This document shows, one piece after another, positions 18,072 to 27,606 of a DNA stretch of 64,000 bases. The DNA is from an uncultured Flavobacteriales bacterium. GTDB taxonomy: Bacteria; Bacteroidota; Bacteroidia; Flavobacteriales_G; Salibacteraceae. The position numbers and the translations under genes were made by a program. The stretch spans positions 122,353-186,352 of the forward strand of contig CALSPD010000018.1 of NCBI GenBank assembly GCA_943788145.1. The letters run 5' to 3'. Numbering within the stretch: the first letter of the stretch is position 1; each line of letters opens with the position of its first letter. Under the pieces are notes generated by a model. It saw only the letters and a program-made list of their open reading frames with translations, was not told the DNA's origin and did no database searches.

Positions 18072-19367
18072 TTGTCAATGATTCGTGTCCATCGGGTTCC
18101 ATTATTCGTACAAATGCGCACAGTTTTTCTGATTCTTGTGGTCATTGCGACCGCCTCTTGTAAGTCGCATGAATCAGTGTCGGGTAGAAATATCAGTAGT
18201 CTTTATCGAGCTGATTTAGAAAATGTGTTAGACGTTCAATATGTCCTTTCACATAAAAAGGACGGGCCGTCCGAATTAACCTATCGCATTGCCCCGAACT
18301 CGCTGTTCATTGCCCAAGATGATTCTTATCGTGATATCGTGAGCTTTTCCATTCGCTATAGGATTTATCAGAATTATTCGGCAAGCGAACCGATTGATAG
18401 CGGCTATGTCGTGATGAAGGAAGTTGATTTCCTCCCTAATCACACGGTTGAAGGTTCAATTGAAATTATTGTTCCAAGTGGCCGGAATCATGTGGTGGAC
18501 GTATTTCTGAAGGATTTAGGTTCTATTAAGTCAAATCGACAATATGTAGATGTTTTTAATGGGCAGAACTTCACGCGCCAGTCAATTGAGGTGCGAGCAT
18601 CGAATGGCGAAATTGTTTTCAGCGACTATATAAAACAAGCGGACAGTGTATTTATTCAGGCAGAGCAGAGTGTCAATCGCTTGTTTGTGAGTTTTTATGA
18701 TAGGGATTTCCCTATTGCGGCACCTCCATTTTCTGCCGTAAGTCAACGTCCTTTTAAATTCTCACCGGATAAGCAAACTCGCCTTTTGCCAAACGCACAT
18801 GGTGTTTTTAAATTGAACGTTATTCAACCCGGAATCTATCAAGTCAACCGCGACTCTTTGAGCAATTCAGGTGGGGCGCTTTATTATTTTGGCGCAAATT
18901 TTCCAAATGCTAGAACCGTAAATGACTTGTTATTACCGCTTCGATATATAACGACTAGTCAGGAGTATGAGAAAATTTCGCAAGGAGATAACATTAAAAA
19001 GAATATTGACACTTATTGGCTTGGAGTAGGAGGTAGTCCTGAAAGAGCAAAGGATTTGTTGCAGGAATATTACGGAAGAGTTGAGGCGGCAAACCGGTTG
19101 TTTAGTTCTTATATGGAAGGCTGGAAAACGGACAGAGGAATGTGCTACATTGTTTTTGGACCGCCAACATCGGTTTATAGATCGTCCGCATCCGAATCAT
19201 GGGTTTATGGTGAAGAGGGGAGATACAGCGGGCTGAATTTGACCTTTACTCGAGTAGTAAATCCATTTTCGAACAATGATTTTAGATTAAACAGAAACGG
19301 AACACTAAAATCACCTTGGTACAGAAGCGTTGAGTTTTGGCGTCAAGGACGGATCATTACATATTAA
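18072..19367 (+). CDS. GWxTD domain-containing lipoprotein
   Basis: Lipobox-like IATASC; EGWKTDRGMCYIVFGPPTSVYRS motif typical of GWxTD-domain proteins. Confidence 0.85.
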   Translation: MSMIRVHRVPLFVQMRTVFLILVVIATASCKSHESVSGRNISSLYRADLENVLDVQYVLSHKKDGPSELTYRIAPNSLFIAQDDSYRDIVSFSIRYRIYQNYSASEPIDSGYVVMKEVDFLPNHTVEGSIEIIVPSGRNHVVDVFLKDLGSIKSNRQYVDVFNGQNFTRQSIEVRASNGEIVFSDYIKQADSVFIQAEQSVNRLFVSFYDRDFPIAAPPFSAVSQRPFKFSPDKQTRLLPNAHGVFKLNVIQPGIYQVNRDSLSNSGGALYYFGANFPNARTVNDLLLPLRYITTSQEYEKISQGDNIKKNIDTYWLGVGGSPERAKDLLQEYYGRVEAANRLFSSYMEGWKTDRGMCYIVFGPPTSVYRSSASESWVYGEEGRYSGLNLTFTRVVNPFSNNDFRLNRNGTLKSPWYRSVEFWRQGRIITY

Positions 19368-19369
19368 AT

Positions 19370-20119
19370 ATGAAATCAGAAGGACAACAGATTTATGGTT
19401 TGAGGCCAATTATTGAGGCAATTGAATCGGGTAAAAACCTTGACAAACTTTTTTTTCAAAAAGACTTAAAAGGAGAGCAAGCAAAGGAGTTGCTTGATTT
19501 AGCCAAAGAAATGGGTGTCTCGGTGATTAAATCGCCAAAGGAAAAACTCAATAAGCTTTGTCGCGCTAATCATCAGGGTGTAGTGGCATTCACGTCACCC
19601 ATCGAATTTGGAAACATTGAAATGCTTATTCAAGAGATTTACGAACGAAGTGAGCTTCCCTTCTTTATTATGTTGGATAAGGTGAGTGACGTAAGAAATT
19701 TTGGCTCTATTGCCCGTTCTGCTTTGTCGGCTGGAGCGCACGCGATAATAATTCCTCATAAAGGTGCAGCCGCGGTCAATGAAGATGCCATTAAGACTTC
19801 CGCGGGCGCCTTGTATCATATTCCTGTTTGTAAGGAGTCTTCGCTAGGAGAAGTGATTCGATTGATGAGTGCGAGTGGAATAGTGACCGTTGCTTGTAGT
19901 GAAAAAGCGGAAAAGAGCATTCACTACATACCGCTAGATCGACCCGTAAATCTCTTGTTCGGCAACGAAGGAGTGGGGATTGAACCACATTTACTGCGAA
20001 TGGCCGATGAGGCGGCAATGATTCCGATGTATGGTGCGGTGTCGAGTCTTAATGTGGCCGTGGCTGCTGGCATTTGCCTCTTCGAAGCAGCCCGTCAAAA
20101 GGCCCAATCAGATATTTAG
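19370..20119 (+). CDS. rlmB: TrmH-family 23S rRNA (guanosine-2'-O-)-methyltransferase
   Basis: QIYGLRPIIEAIESG, DKVSDVRNFGSIARSA, LLFGNEGVGIEP, AVSSLNVAVAAGICLFEA. Confidence 0.93.
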   Translation: MKSEGQQIYGLRPIIEAIESGKNLDKLFFQKDLKGEQAKELLDLAKEMGVSVIKSPKEKLNKLCRANHQGVVAFTSPIEFGNIEMLIQEIYERSELPFFIMLDKVSDVRNFGSIARSALSAGAHAIIIPHKGAAAVNEDAIKTSAGALYHIPVCKESSLGEVIRLMSASGIVTVACSEKAEKSIHYIPLDRPVNLLFGNEGVGIEPHLLRMADEAAMIPMYGAVSSLNVAVAAGICLFEAARQKAQSDI

Positions 20120-21663
20120 CTTTTTTTGTTCAATCGTTTCAATTCGCCATAAGTCCGGTCCTGCAATTTGGCATCGATCCATGTTATGTAGTCGAAATAT
20201 TCAAGAGCCACCTTCTCGTTTTGGTCTCTCATAAGAGTCTGTAATTCCTCACGCATGGAGGCAAAAATTGCCTTGGATTTTGTAAAGCTTCTGGAAATTT
20301 TTATCAATTTCTTGAACGATCGAATAAAGGTTACCTCGAATTCATAACCGACCTCAGCCGTCTTTTTTCGCTTTAGGTAGAAGCGTTCCGTTGATTTGAT
20401 TAAATAGTCGAGTAGATCAAAATTTCCAAGCTCATAGTGAACAACTAGATTAAAAAGTTTTGAGAAGCTGTATATGTCCTGTCTTAGGTTAGATTCATTG
20501 TCATTGAGAACATGATTTATCTGCCTTAAGGCATCTCTATATCGCTCTGCACCAAACAAAACATTGGCGAATAGATGCTCAAAAACAACACTATCTTCTT
20601 TTGTGATTTTGTCTCCAAAATCATCCAATTGTACTTTTATGACATCCATCATGGCGATCGCTTTTTCAAACTCACCTTGCCGCTCGTAAGCCAGCATTTC
20701 GAAGTAATGTGTAGTTAAGAATATGCGCATTCTGATGTTAACTCGATTGAATCCAGGTTGGTCTTTTAGGGACCTCATTTTTGCAATAAGCTCAAACAGT
20801 CGAGTATAGTCGCCCGAACCTATATAATAGTAAAATAGGTTGCCGAGTGACTTTATGTACTGTTTCGGAATATCTTGAATTAGGTTTGGGTTTTCCTCAA
20901 AGATTCGAACCACTTTACTGAAATTAAGAAAGGAATCCTCGACTTCATTGCTTGTTATGGCACAAAGGCCTTTTATGTAATAGCAAGTTGCCGCTGCTCG
21001 CTTCGATAGCGCTGTGTTCTTGCCTTTTATCAGTTCATGCGACTGAATTTCGTTTACAATTTCTCGCTCCAGCTCATTACGGACATAGCCACCTTGTCTG
21101 AAAACATAATTGATTTTACTGTAAAGAATTTGATATTCGGCTAAGTTTCGAAGTCGTTTGATGACCAGATGCTCCTCATCTACAAGTTTGTTCAAATCGC
21201 GGTCAAATTTTCCTGATTGAAACTCCTCCTCGAGCAACATCTTTTCCCACTTAATAAGCTCGAATAAATAGTAAAAGCGTTCGTGGCTCTGTGCAATTTT
21301 TTTGGCTTTTTTGACCAGTTTACCACATTCTGAATAATGCGCCTTATTGTATAGAATTTCGATGCTTTGGATGTGTTCAGCAAGAATGGCTGAAATACTG
21401 TTTTCAGCATAAAAAAGTCGAAGGCTTTTAAGAATCAGTTTATACAAATGATTCTTCTCCGATGGCAGATGCTTAATAAAGGTTTCTTTTTTAAAGAGCA
21501 CTTTAACCGCCTCTTCGTCATATTCATCCTGTTTCTCTATCGCGTCAAAGAGTTTGATGTAATTCTTCTCGCCACTTTGTAACGAAGACATCAATTTGAA
21601 AAATCGTTTTTCCGATTTTGATAGTGATTTTACCAGTCTAAAAAGCTCTTGAGATGGTTTCAT
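20116..21663 (-). CDS. Conserved hypothetical helical (TPR-like) protein
   Basis: 515-aa alpha-helical ORF with repeat-like YYYIKGLCAI, LGNLFYYYIGSGDY, HYELGNFDLLDY segments. Confidence 0.7.
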   Translation of the reverse strand: MKPSQELFRLVKSLSKSEKRFFKLMSSLQSGEKNYIKLFDAIEKQDEYDEEAVKVLFKKETFIKHLPSEKNHLYKLILKSLRLFYAENSISAILAEHIQSIEILYNKAHYSECGKLVKKAKKIAQSHERFYYLFELIKWEKMLLEEEFQSGKFDRDLNKLVDEEHLVIKRLRNLAEYQILYSKINYVFRQGGYVRNELEREIVNEIQSHELIKGKNTALSKRAAATCYYIKGLCAITSNEVEDSFLNFSKVVRIFEENPNLIQDIPKQYIKSLGNLFYYYIGSGDYTRLFELIAKMRSLKDQPGFNRVNIRMRIFLTTHYFEMLAYERQGEFEKAIAMMDVIKVQLDDFGDKITKEDSVVFEHLFANVLFGAERYRDALRQINHVLNDNESNLRQDIYSFSKLFNLVVHYELGNFDLLDYLIKSTERFYLKRKKTAEVGYEFEVTFIRSFKKLIKISRSFTKSKAIFASMREELQTLMRDQNEKVALEYFDYITWIDAKLQDRTYGELKRLNKKS

Positions 21664-21846
21664 TTGGAGTGGTTTGGAATTTCAAACTAAAAACACGTGC
21701 AATTGTAGGTATCAGACGTTGTAGTGTGTGTTATGGTGGCGTAGGAATTCAAACATTTTCGACATAATGAGGAGTTATTTAGGTTCAATTTGCTTGAAAT
21801 CCTAATTGGCCGCTTAAAATTCAACACGATTCTACAACTTTGGCAT

Positions 21847-24258
21847 ATGCAGAAATTTTTGTTGATAAACCTTTTTTTCATTTTTGGATCAACTCTCCTC
21901 GCTCAACAGCCCAGTAATAAATATTGTTCAAAGTATAAGTTAGCTAGTATAGAGAATCGACTCTTGATCGAAGACAAACGGAGCGATAGTCTTGACATTC
22001 TTCATACGCAGATCAATCTGGACATGACTAACATAACAGCCGCTCAAATCTCTGGAAATGCTGTGCTAACTTGCAAGTCAAAACATTCAGTACTTAACTC
22101 AATGACCTTTGATTTTGAAGGGCTAACGGTGGACTCGGTGAATGGGGCAGATGTCTCGTCATTTGTTCATCAAGATTCGATTTTACGCGTTTTTTTTAGC
22201 GGCCCCTTAAATCTTGGTCAAGAGTCGGAATTGACCATTTATTATCACGGTTCACCAATGAAAGACGCTTCAGGGTGGGGTGGATTTTATTTTTCTGGAA
22301 ATTTTAGTTGGAATCTTGGAGTTGGATTCGCTGATGATCCACATAGTTATGGTCGTATTTGGTTTCCATGTTTCGATAACTTTATTGAGCGTTCAACTTT
22401 TTCATTTTATGTAAAGGTTCAGCCCGATCGAGTCGCATCATGTAATGGTGTACTTGCCTCTGTCGAAACCAATACAGATAGCACAAAGACCTTTCATTTT
22501 GAGCTGGATCAATCTATTCCATCTTACTTGGCTTGCGTGGCCGTTGCTCCGTACATAACCGTTGAATCATCCGTAAATGCCGCCAATGGCCCTCTACCAA
22601 TCGTGATTTATGGACGATCTGCCGATTCAATGAACATAGTACAATCCTTTACCCATCTTGACGAGGCGATTTTAAAGTTTGAGGAAGCATTTGGACCTTA
22701 TCGATTCGACAAAGTCGGTTATAGTCTAGTTCCTTTCAGCTCAGGCGCGATGGAACACGCCACGAATATTACTTATCCAATCTATGCATCGAACGGAAAC
22801 CTGTCTCAGGAAGGTTTAATGGCGCATGAGCTTGGACACATGTGGTGGGGAGATAATGTCACGTGTCAAACTGACGGTGATATGTGGATTAATGAAGGCT
22901 GGGCTTCATTCTCAGAATATTTGTTTCAGGAAGCGGTGTATGGGCGATCTTCATATGAAGAAGCTTTGCTTGAAGATTTGAGGTATATGCTTCAGTTCGG
23001 TCATCATTATGAAGAAGATTATCGGGCAGTTGCGGGGCAACCGCACCAATATGTTTATGGCGATCATGTTTATAAAAAAGGAGCTTTAGTGGCCCATAAT
23101 TTACGCGGTTACCTTGGTGATGAATTATTCTTTAGTGCTGCTCATCAGTTTATGGAGCAATTCAAATACAGCCCTGTTAGTTCAGATTCCCTTGAAAAAT
23201 ATTTTTCAATTTATTCGGGCAAAGATTTAAGTTTTTTCTTTCGCGATTGGGTTTTTACACCAGGGTACAACCTTGTTGTTTTGGATTCGTTTGAGGCAGT
23301 AAACTCAAATGGTGGTTATGATTTGACCTTATTCGTCCAGCAAAAGCTTAAAGGAACCGCTACGTTTCATGAAGGTGTGCCGGTCTATTATTCTATTTAT
23401 GATGAGAATTGGGATAGCGAGTCCGGAGTTGCGTTCATAGACGGTCGATTTGCAGAGATTAAAGCGATAGCATCGATCGATCCAAAGTATGTAATCTTAT
23501 ATGATCACGTAGAGCAAGCACAGGCGAGAACGGTGGATCGGGTTGTTGTCAAAAACCAAGGCCCGTTAAACTTGGATAATATGTATTGGGATGTAGACGT
23601 TGATGATGTGGTGGATTCGGCTCTTGTTTACTTTGAACACTTTTGGTCATCTCCCGATGATATCAAGGCATTTGACACAAAGGCCTATCGCTTGTCTAAT
23701 TACCATTATTGGAGAGTCTCGGGGTTAAACCTTGATCAAATAAACATGAGCGGTCAGTTTTTTTATGATGGACGGCCAGGTGGGTCTGGATATTTGGACA
23801 TGGACTTAGTTTCAATTCAAGAAGACAGCTTGGTATTGCTTTATCGCAGTGGTCCAACTAATGATTGGGTGGAGTATGGACCTTATCTTAAGAATATCTT
23901 AGGGACATCGGACAACGGATTTGGGTTGATAGTCTTAGATTCAATTTTCCCTGGAGAATATACTTTAGCCAACGTAGATCAAACGGCCCTTTCTAGTTAT
24001 TCTGAGGAGAATTCGAGAGGTCTAAAAGTGTTTCCAAATCCTACCAACAACGAGATTACTTTCCAGCTATTAGATCTAAATTCTTCAATTCCGGTCAGTG
24101 GAATGATTTACGATCAATTGGGAAGGCTTGTGGACGAAATTCAGTTTGACGGAAATCAATCAAAGCTTAACACAACGAGTTATAAATCGGGCCTTTATAC
24201 CTATAAAGTAGGTATAGATGGTTTGGAAGCTTCTGGCAAGTTTATAGTGGAACACTAG
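21847..24258 (+). CDS. M1 family aminopeptidase with T9SS type A sorting domain
   Basis: SSGAMEHATN, HELGHMWWGDNVTC...NEGWASFSEY; C-term LKVFPNPTNNEITFQL...GKFIVEH; probable start MQKFLLINLFFIFGSTLLAQ. Confidence 0.9.
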   Translation: MQKFLLINLFFIFGSTLLAQQPSNKYCSKYKLASIENRLLIEDKRSDSLDILHTQINLDMTNITAAQISGNAVLTCKSKHSVLNSMTFDFEGLTVDSVNGADVSSFVHQDSILRVFFSGPLNLGQESELTIYYHGSPMKDASGWGGFYFSGNFSWNLGVGFADDPHSYGRIWFPCFDNFIERSTFSFYVKVQPDRVASCNGVLASVETNTDSTKTFHFELDQSIPSYLACVAVAPYITVESSVNAANGPLPIVIYGRSADSMNIVQSFTHLDEAILKFEEAFGPYRFDKVGYSLVPFSSGAMEHATNITYPIYASNGNLSQEGLMAHELGHMWWGDNVTCQTDGDMWINEGWASFSEYLFQEAVYGRSSYEEALLEDLRYMLQFGHHYEEDYRAVAGQPHQYVYGDHVYKKGALVAHNLRGYLGDELFFSAAHQFMEQFKYSPVSSDSLEKYFSIYSGKDLSFFFRDWVFTPGYNLVVLDSFEAVNSNGGYDLTLFVQQKLKGTATFHEGVPVYYSIYDENWDSESGVAFIDGRFAEIKAIASIDPKYVILYDHVEQAQARTVDRVVVKNQGPLNLDNMYWDVDVDDVVDSALVYFEHFWSSPDDIKAFDTKAYRLSNYHYWRVSGLNLDQINMSGQFFYDGRPGGSGYLDMDLVSIQEDSLVLLYRSGPTNDWVEYGPYLKNILGTSDNGFGLIVLDSIFPGEYTLANVDQTALSSYSEENSRGLKVFPNPTNNEITFQLLDLNSSIPVSGMIYDQLGRLVDEIQFDGNQSKLNTTSYKSGLYTYKVGIDGLEASGKFIVEH

Positions 24259-25724
24259 ATTTTTAAGCCGAAAGTGAGAGCGATTCGATGATCAATTGAG
24301 TTAACAGTTGCAGCATCGACTAGGTTTGGATCATACAAGAAAAACCGATCAGTGCTCGTCCGATATTGGTAAGCAATATCAAAAAAATATTGGTCTATTC
24401 GATAACCTGCTCCTAGACTATAAACTTGAAAGGACCCATTGTTGTCTACAAGGCTTTTGTACGGATTTCCGTATGCTGCGTATCCGAAACGGGCAGAAAC
24501 AAAGGACGTGATTCGATATTCTAATCCGGCTCTAACATTGACGGTAGGTTTGAGGAGGTTGCTGATTGCATCATTTTCTTGAGTGAATGGATCTGCATCA
24601 GATCGACCTCTCATCGACATCATTCGATAGTCAATAAAATCCGCCTCTATACTCACCAGTCCAAATTTTTGAAAAGTATATGCCAATCCTATTGTTGATT
24701 GTAGCGGGGAATTAATCCGAAATCGATATTCTAAAATATAAGGCGATTTCACTTCATAGGCAGTATCATTAGCTACCGTTATATTGTCTGATTCGAAGAC
24801 ATATTTAAAATTTTGAAGCTCAGGAGTCCGAATGGAAAGTCCGATTCGTAAGTTGTTTATTGGTCGATAAATAGCGCCAATCGTACCACTCCACCCCCGT
24901 CCACTATACTCATCATAATATCCTTGAGAAAACTCATCGACAATAGTTAACGTGTCTGTTTGGTCATAATACTCACTGTAAACTGCAGTCTTTTCATAGG
25001 ATGTGTTAGATAGCTGTATGCCAGCACCCAAGTATAATTTGTCGTCATAGTTTGAGCCGAAGTTCAAATAGGTCTCTCTTTTCGTTCCAGATACCGTAAC
25101 ATCGTATGATTGGTCCACAGGTAAAACCCCGGTGGTATTATAATATCGATCTGGCTGGCCTGGATATGTTTCTAGCAGGACGTTTTGCCATAATAAATAG
25201 AGGTCGAAGGGATAGTTTTCTTGTAAATCATACCAGTTCACTCCAAGCTCGTTAATTTTATTAGTGTAGTCATCAACGATTGAACTATTCACGTCTTGGG
25301 CGGTAAGGGAATAGCTATCATGAAAAGAATAAGCTCGATTTATGCCAAAGGATACCGCGGTGTTTCGCCACTTTCCCGCTTGATTTAAATGCTGAACTCC
25401 TGTCAATGAGAAAGAACCAATAGTGAAGTTACCTTTCCCTGATGTAGATGAATTGCCATAATAGTCTCCAGAAGAAAAACGCTCAGCGTACATGGGCGAA
25501 ATCGAAAACTCATTGTCGCGATAAACACCCAGTCCCGCGGGGTTTCTTAATGCTCCTGTTGCGTCACCTCCCAGGGCTGAAAAAGCTCCACCCAAGGCCA
25601 TGAATCTCGCGGTCCCATTAATATCAGACCGTGAGAAATTCAATGCGTCTGATTCGGTTTGACCTTGCGTCCAAATTGAAACAAGAATCAGTATAAACGA
25701 TAGAATTGAACGCTTCATAATCAT
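24255..25724 (-). CDS. FadL/OmpP1/TodX-like outer membrane transport protein
   Basis: SRSDINGTARFMALGGAFSALGGDATGALRNPAGLGVYRDNEFSISP and a barrel of about 480 aa. Confidence 0.82.
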   Translation of the reverse strand: MIMKRSILSFILILVSIWTQGQTESDALNFSRSDINGTARFMALGGAFSALGGDATGALRNPAGLGVYRDNEFSISPMYAERFSSGDYYGNSSTSGKGNFTIGSFSLTGVQHLNQAGKWRNTAVSFGINRAYSFHDSYSLTAQDVNSSIVDDYTNKINELGVNWYDLQENYPFDLYLLWQNVLLETYPGQPDRYYNTTGVLPVDQSYDVTVSGTKRETYLNFGSNYDDKLYLGAGIQLSNTSYEKTAVYSEYYDQTDTLTIVDEFSQGYYDEYSGRGWSGTIGAIYRPINNLRIGLSIRTPELQNFKYVFESDNITVANDTAYEVKSPYILEYRFRINSPLQSTIGLAYTFQKFGLVSIEADFIDYRMMSMRGRSDADPFTQENDAISNLLKPTVNVRAGLEYRITSFVSARFGYAAYGNPYKSLVDNNGSFQVYSLGAGYRIDQYFFDIAYQYRTSTDRFFLYDPNLVDAATVNSIDHRIALTFGLKI

Positions 25725-27445
25725 CTTCGTCCTCCACCGCTGCTTCGAGGGGAAGTAGTGCCACCGCTAGACGCAGGTGAACGATCCATGCTCCCAGAAT
25801 TGATTGGACTACTGTTCATTCGATCTGACTTTGAAGGTCGTTCGTAATTAGACCTACTCGGAGCACTTTGTTGTGGAACAGTCCGCTGTCTTGTGCTTGG
25901 TTGCGTTTGAGGTGAAACAGGTTGACGCGCTTGACCATTTGAGCCCCTTACTTCATTGTAGTTGGATCTTGCGTTCGAATTGGTATTGCTAGTCCCGTTT
26001 CTCTGATAGTTTTGAGTGGTTCTGTCAGTGGTCGAATTGTTCGTGTTTGACTGGTACGATGTGTTTGAACTTCGACTAATGTAACCGCGGCTATTCATTT
26101 CAGAAGTTGTTCCCTCAGGCGATGAATATCTAGTGGTTGAAGCTGGGCTTGAATAACTTGATGTTGTTCGAGTAGTCCCTTCATAACTAGCTCTGCTTGA
26201 TCCACTGTATGAAGATTGATGTCTACTGGTCGCACTCACGTTGCTGGCCTGGGCTGAATTTGGGCTTGAAGTTTCTCCCATTTTTGATTGCTTGACTTGA
26301 GCTGAATGTGAGCCGCCAGATACACTGTATTTTTCTGATTTGTCCTTAGTCACCTTTTGGTTATAAGCCATTTCTGATCTTGAGTTTATATCCTTAGTTA
26401 CTTGCTGATTCGTGTTTGAGACTTGGTAAATTCCTTTGCCATCAAAACGTTCGTTATTCCTTTTTGCTTGATTATTAGAGGATTCTAAATCGCGAACTGC
26501 AATGTTTTGGACTTTAGTTTCATTCGAATTACCGTTTGCTGAGGCAAGTTTTCCGGTTTTAGGTGCATCACCAGTTTGAGAAATTGGAACCCTAGTCGAT
26601 CCACTGAATCCATTATCTGAAACGCTCGGTCTGCGACCATTATAAGTAGGCCGAGATTCTCGATTTTGGCCTCCGCCTGAATAATAGCCGTCATTGTATC
26701 CGTGTCCATACCCATTCCAATATGAACCATAGCCATTCCAATACGAACCATAGCCGCCATAGCAAGAACCATAACCACCGTATGGATATCCATAGCTGTA
26801 ATAATCCCAATAGGAATAATTTCCCATATGTCTATACCATAACGGTTGATTATACCATGGGCGATATCCAATATTTCCCCAACCATATGAATAACCAGCA
26901 TTCCAACCGTAGCGGCTGCTATAGCCAATATTTACACCGGAAAAAGGATAGGGATTCCAATATGACCAGCCATAGTTCCAATATGGGTCAATGAAGTAAG
27001 GGTCATAAAACCCGTAGCTCATATTTACATTGTTTTGATTAAACCGCTTTAAGTTGGTTGCGTACGAATCATCGTAATAATCGCCCTCCGAATAAGTAGT
27101 GTTGCCATAAAAGTTATTAGTAACACCGCTATTTGAACCAGTAGAAGCATTATTGGAGTAAGAGGCGACACTTGATTCATAAGCGCCTTGAGCATTTCGG
27201 TTTTGGTCTTTTGGTTGTTCCTTCCCGACACTATAATAATTACCATTATAGTCATCCACACTTTTATAGTCCTCGCCACTTATTTCTTGAACTATTGTAT
27301 TGTCATTGTTGTTTTCAGCATAGCGATCGGATGCAGAGTAATAAATATCATCTGTTTCACTGCTTACATAACGCTGACTAGAGCAGCTAGAGAATAAGCC
27401 TATAAAAACCGAACTAACTATTAAAAGGATTTTTGAGGTGCTCAT
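25721..27445 (-). CDS. Low-complexity Tyr/Gly/Ser/Asn-rich lipoprotein
   Basis: Lipobox-like IGLFSSCSSQ; central YPYGGYGSCYGGYGSYWNGYGSYWNGYGHGY tract; Ser/Thr/Arg-rich tail. Confidence 0.78.
   Translation of the reverse strand: MSTSKILLIVSSVFIGLFSSCSSQRYVSSETDDIYYSASDRYAENNNDNTIVQEISGEDYKSVDDYNGNYYSVGKEQPKDQNRNAQGAYESSVASYSNNASTGSNSGVTNNFYGNTTYSEGDYYDDSYATNLKRFNQNNVNMSYGFYDPYFIDPYWNYGWSYWNPYPFSGVNIGYSSRYGWNAGYSYGWGNIGYRPWYNQPLWYRHMGNYSYWDYYSYGYPYGGYGSCYGGYGSYWNGYGSYWNGYGHGYNDGYYSGGGQNRESRPTYNGRRPSVSDNGFSGSTRVPISQTGDAPKTGKLASANGNSNETKVQNIAVRDLESSNNQAKRNNERFDGKGIYQVSNTNQQVTKDINSRSEMAYNQKVTKDKSEKYSVSGGSHSAQVKQSKMGETSSPNSAQASNVSATSRHQSSYSGSSRASYEGTTRTTSSYSSPASTTRYSSPEGTTSEMNSRGYISRSSNTSYQSNTNNSTTDRTTQNYQRNGTSNTNSNARSNYNEVRGSNGQARQPVSPQTQPSTRQRTVPQQSAPSRSNYERPSKSDRMNSSPINSGSMDRSPASSGGTTSPRSSGGGRR
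26712..26795. repeat. Imperfect 21-bp tandem repeat (about 4 units) encoding YGSYWNG-type heptads
   Basis: ccattccaatatgaaccatag / ccattccaatacgaaccatag / ccgccatagcaagaaccataa / ccaccgtatggatatccatag at 21-bp spacing. Confidence 0.75.
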
Positions 27446-27606
27446 GATTTCGAATTTCCTAATGTTTTACTAATACCGTACCAAACTTTGTTAAGCTTAA
27501 AATATTGGAGTCGAATTCTTTCGAATCCAATAGGAATAGATATTCTCTATGAAATTACTACTAAACTTTTACTTACTTGCGAGTCGATTAATCAATAACA
27601 AAAAAT

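Noticed and set aside
26700-26800. Possible CRISPR-like direct repeats
   Set aside because: The 21-bp periodicity is contiguous, without spacers, and encodes YGSYWNG heptads in frame.
26485-26994. ORFs of 90-147 aa overlapping the Tyr/Gly-rich lipoprotein on both strands
   Set aside because: Products of low-complexity sequence read in other frames; His/Asn- or Met/Ile-rich with no domain character.
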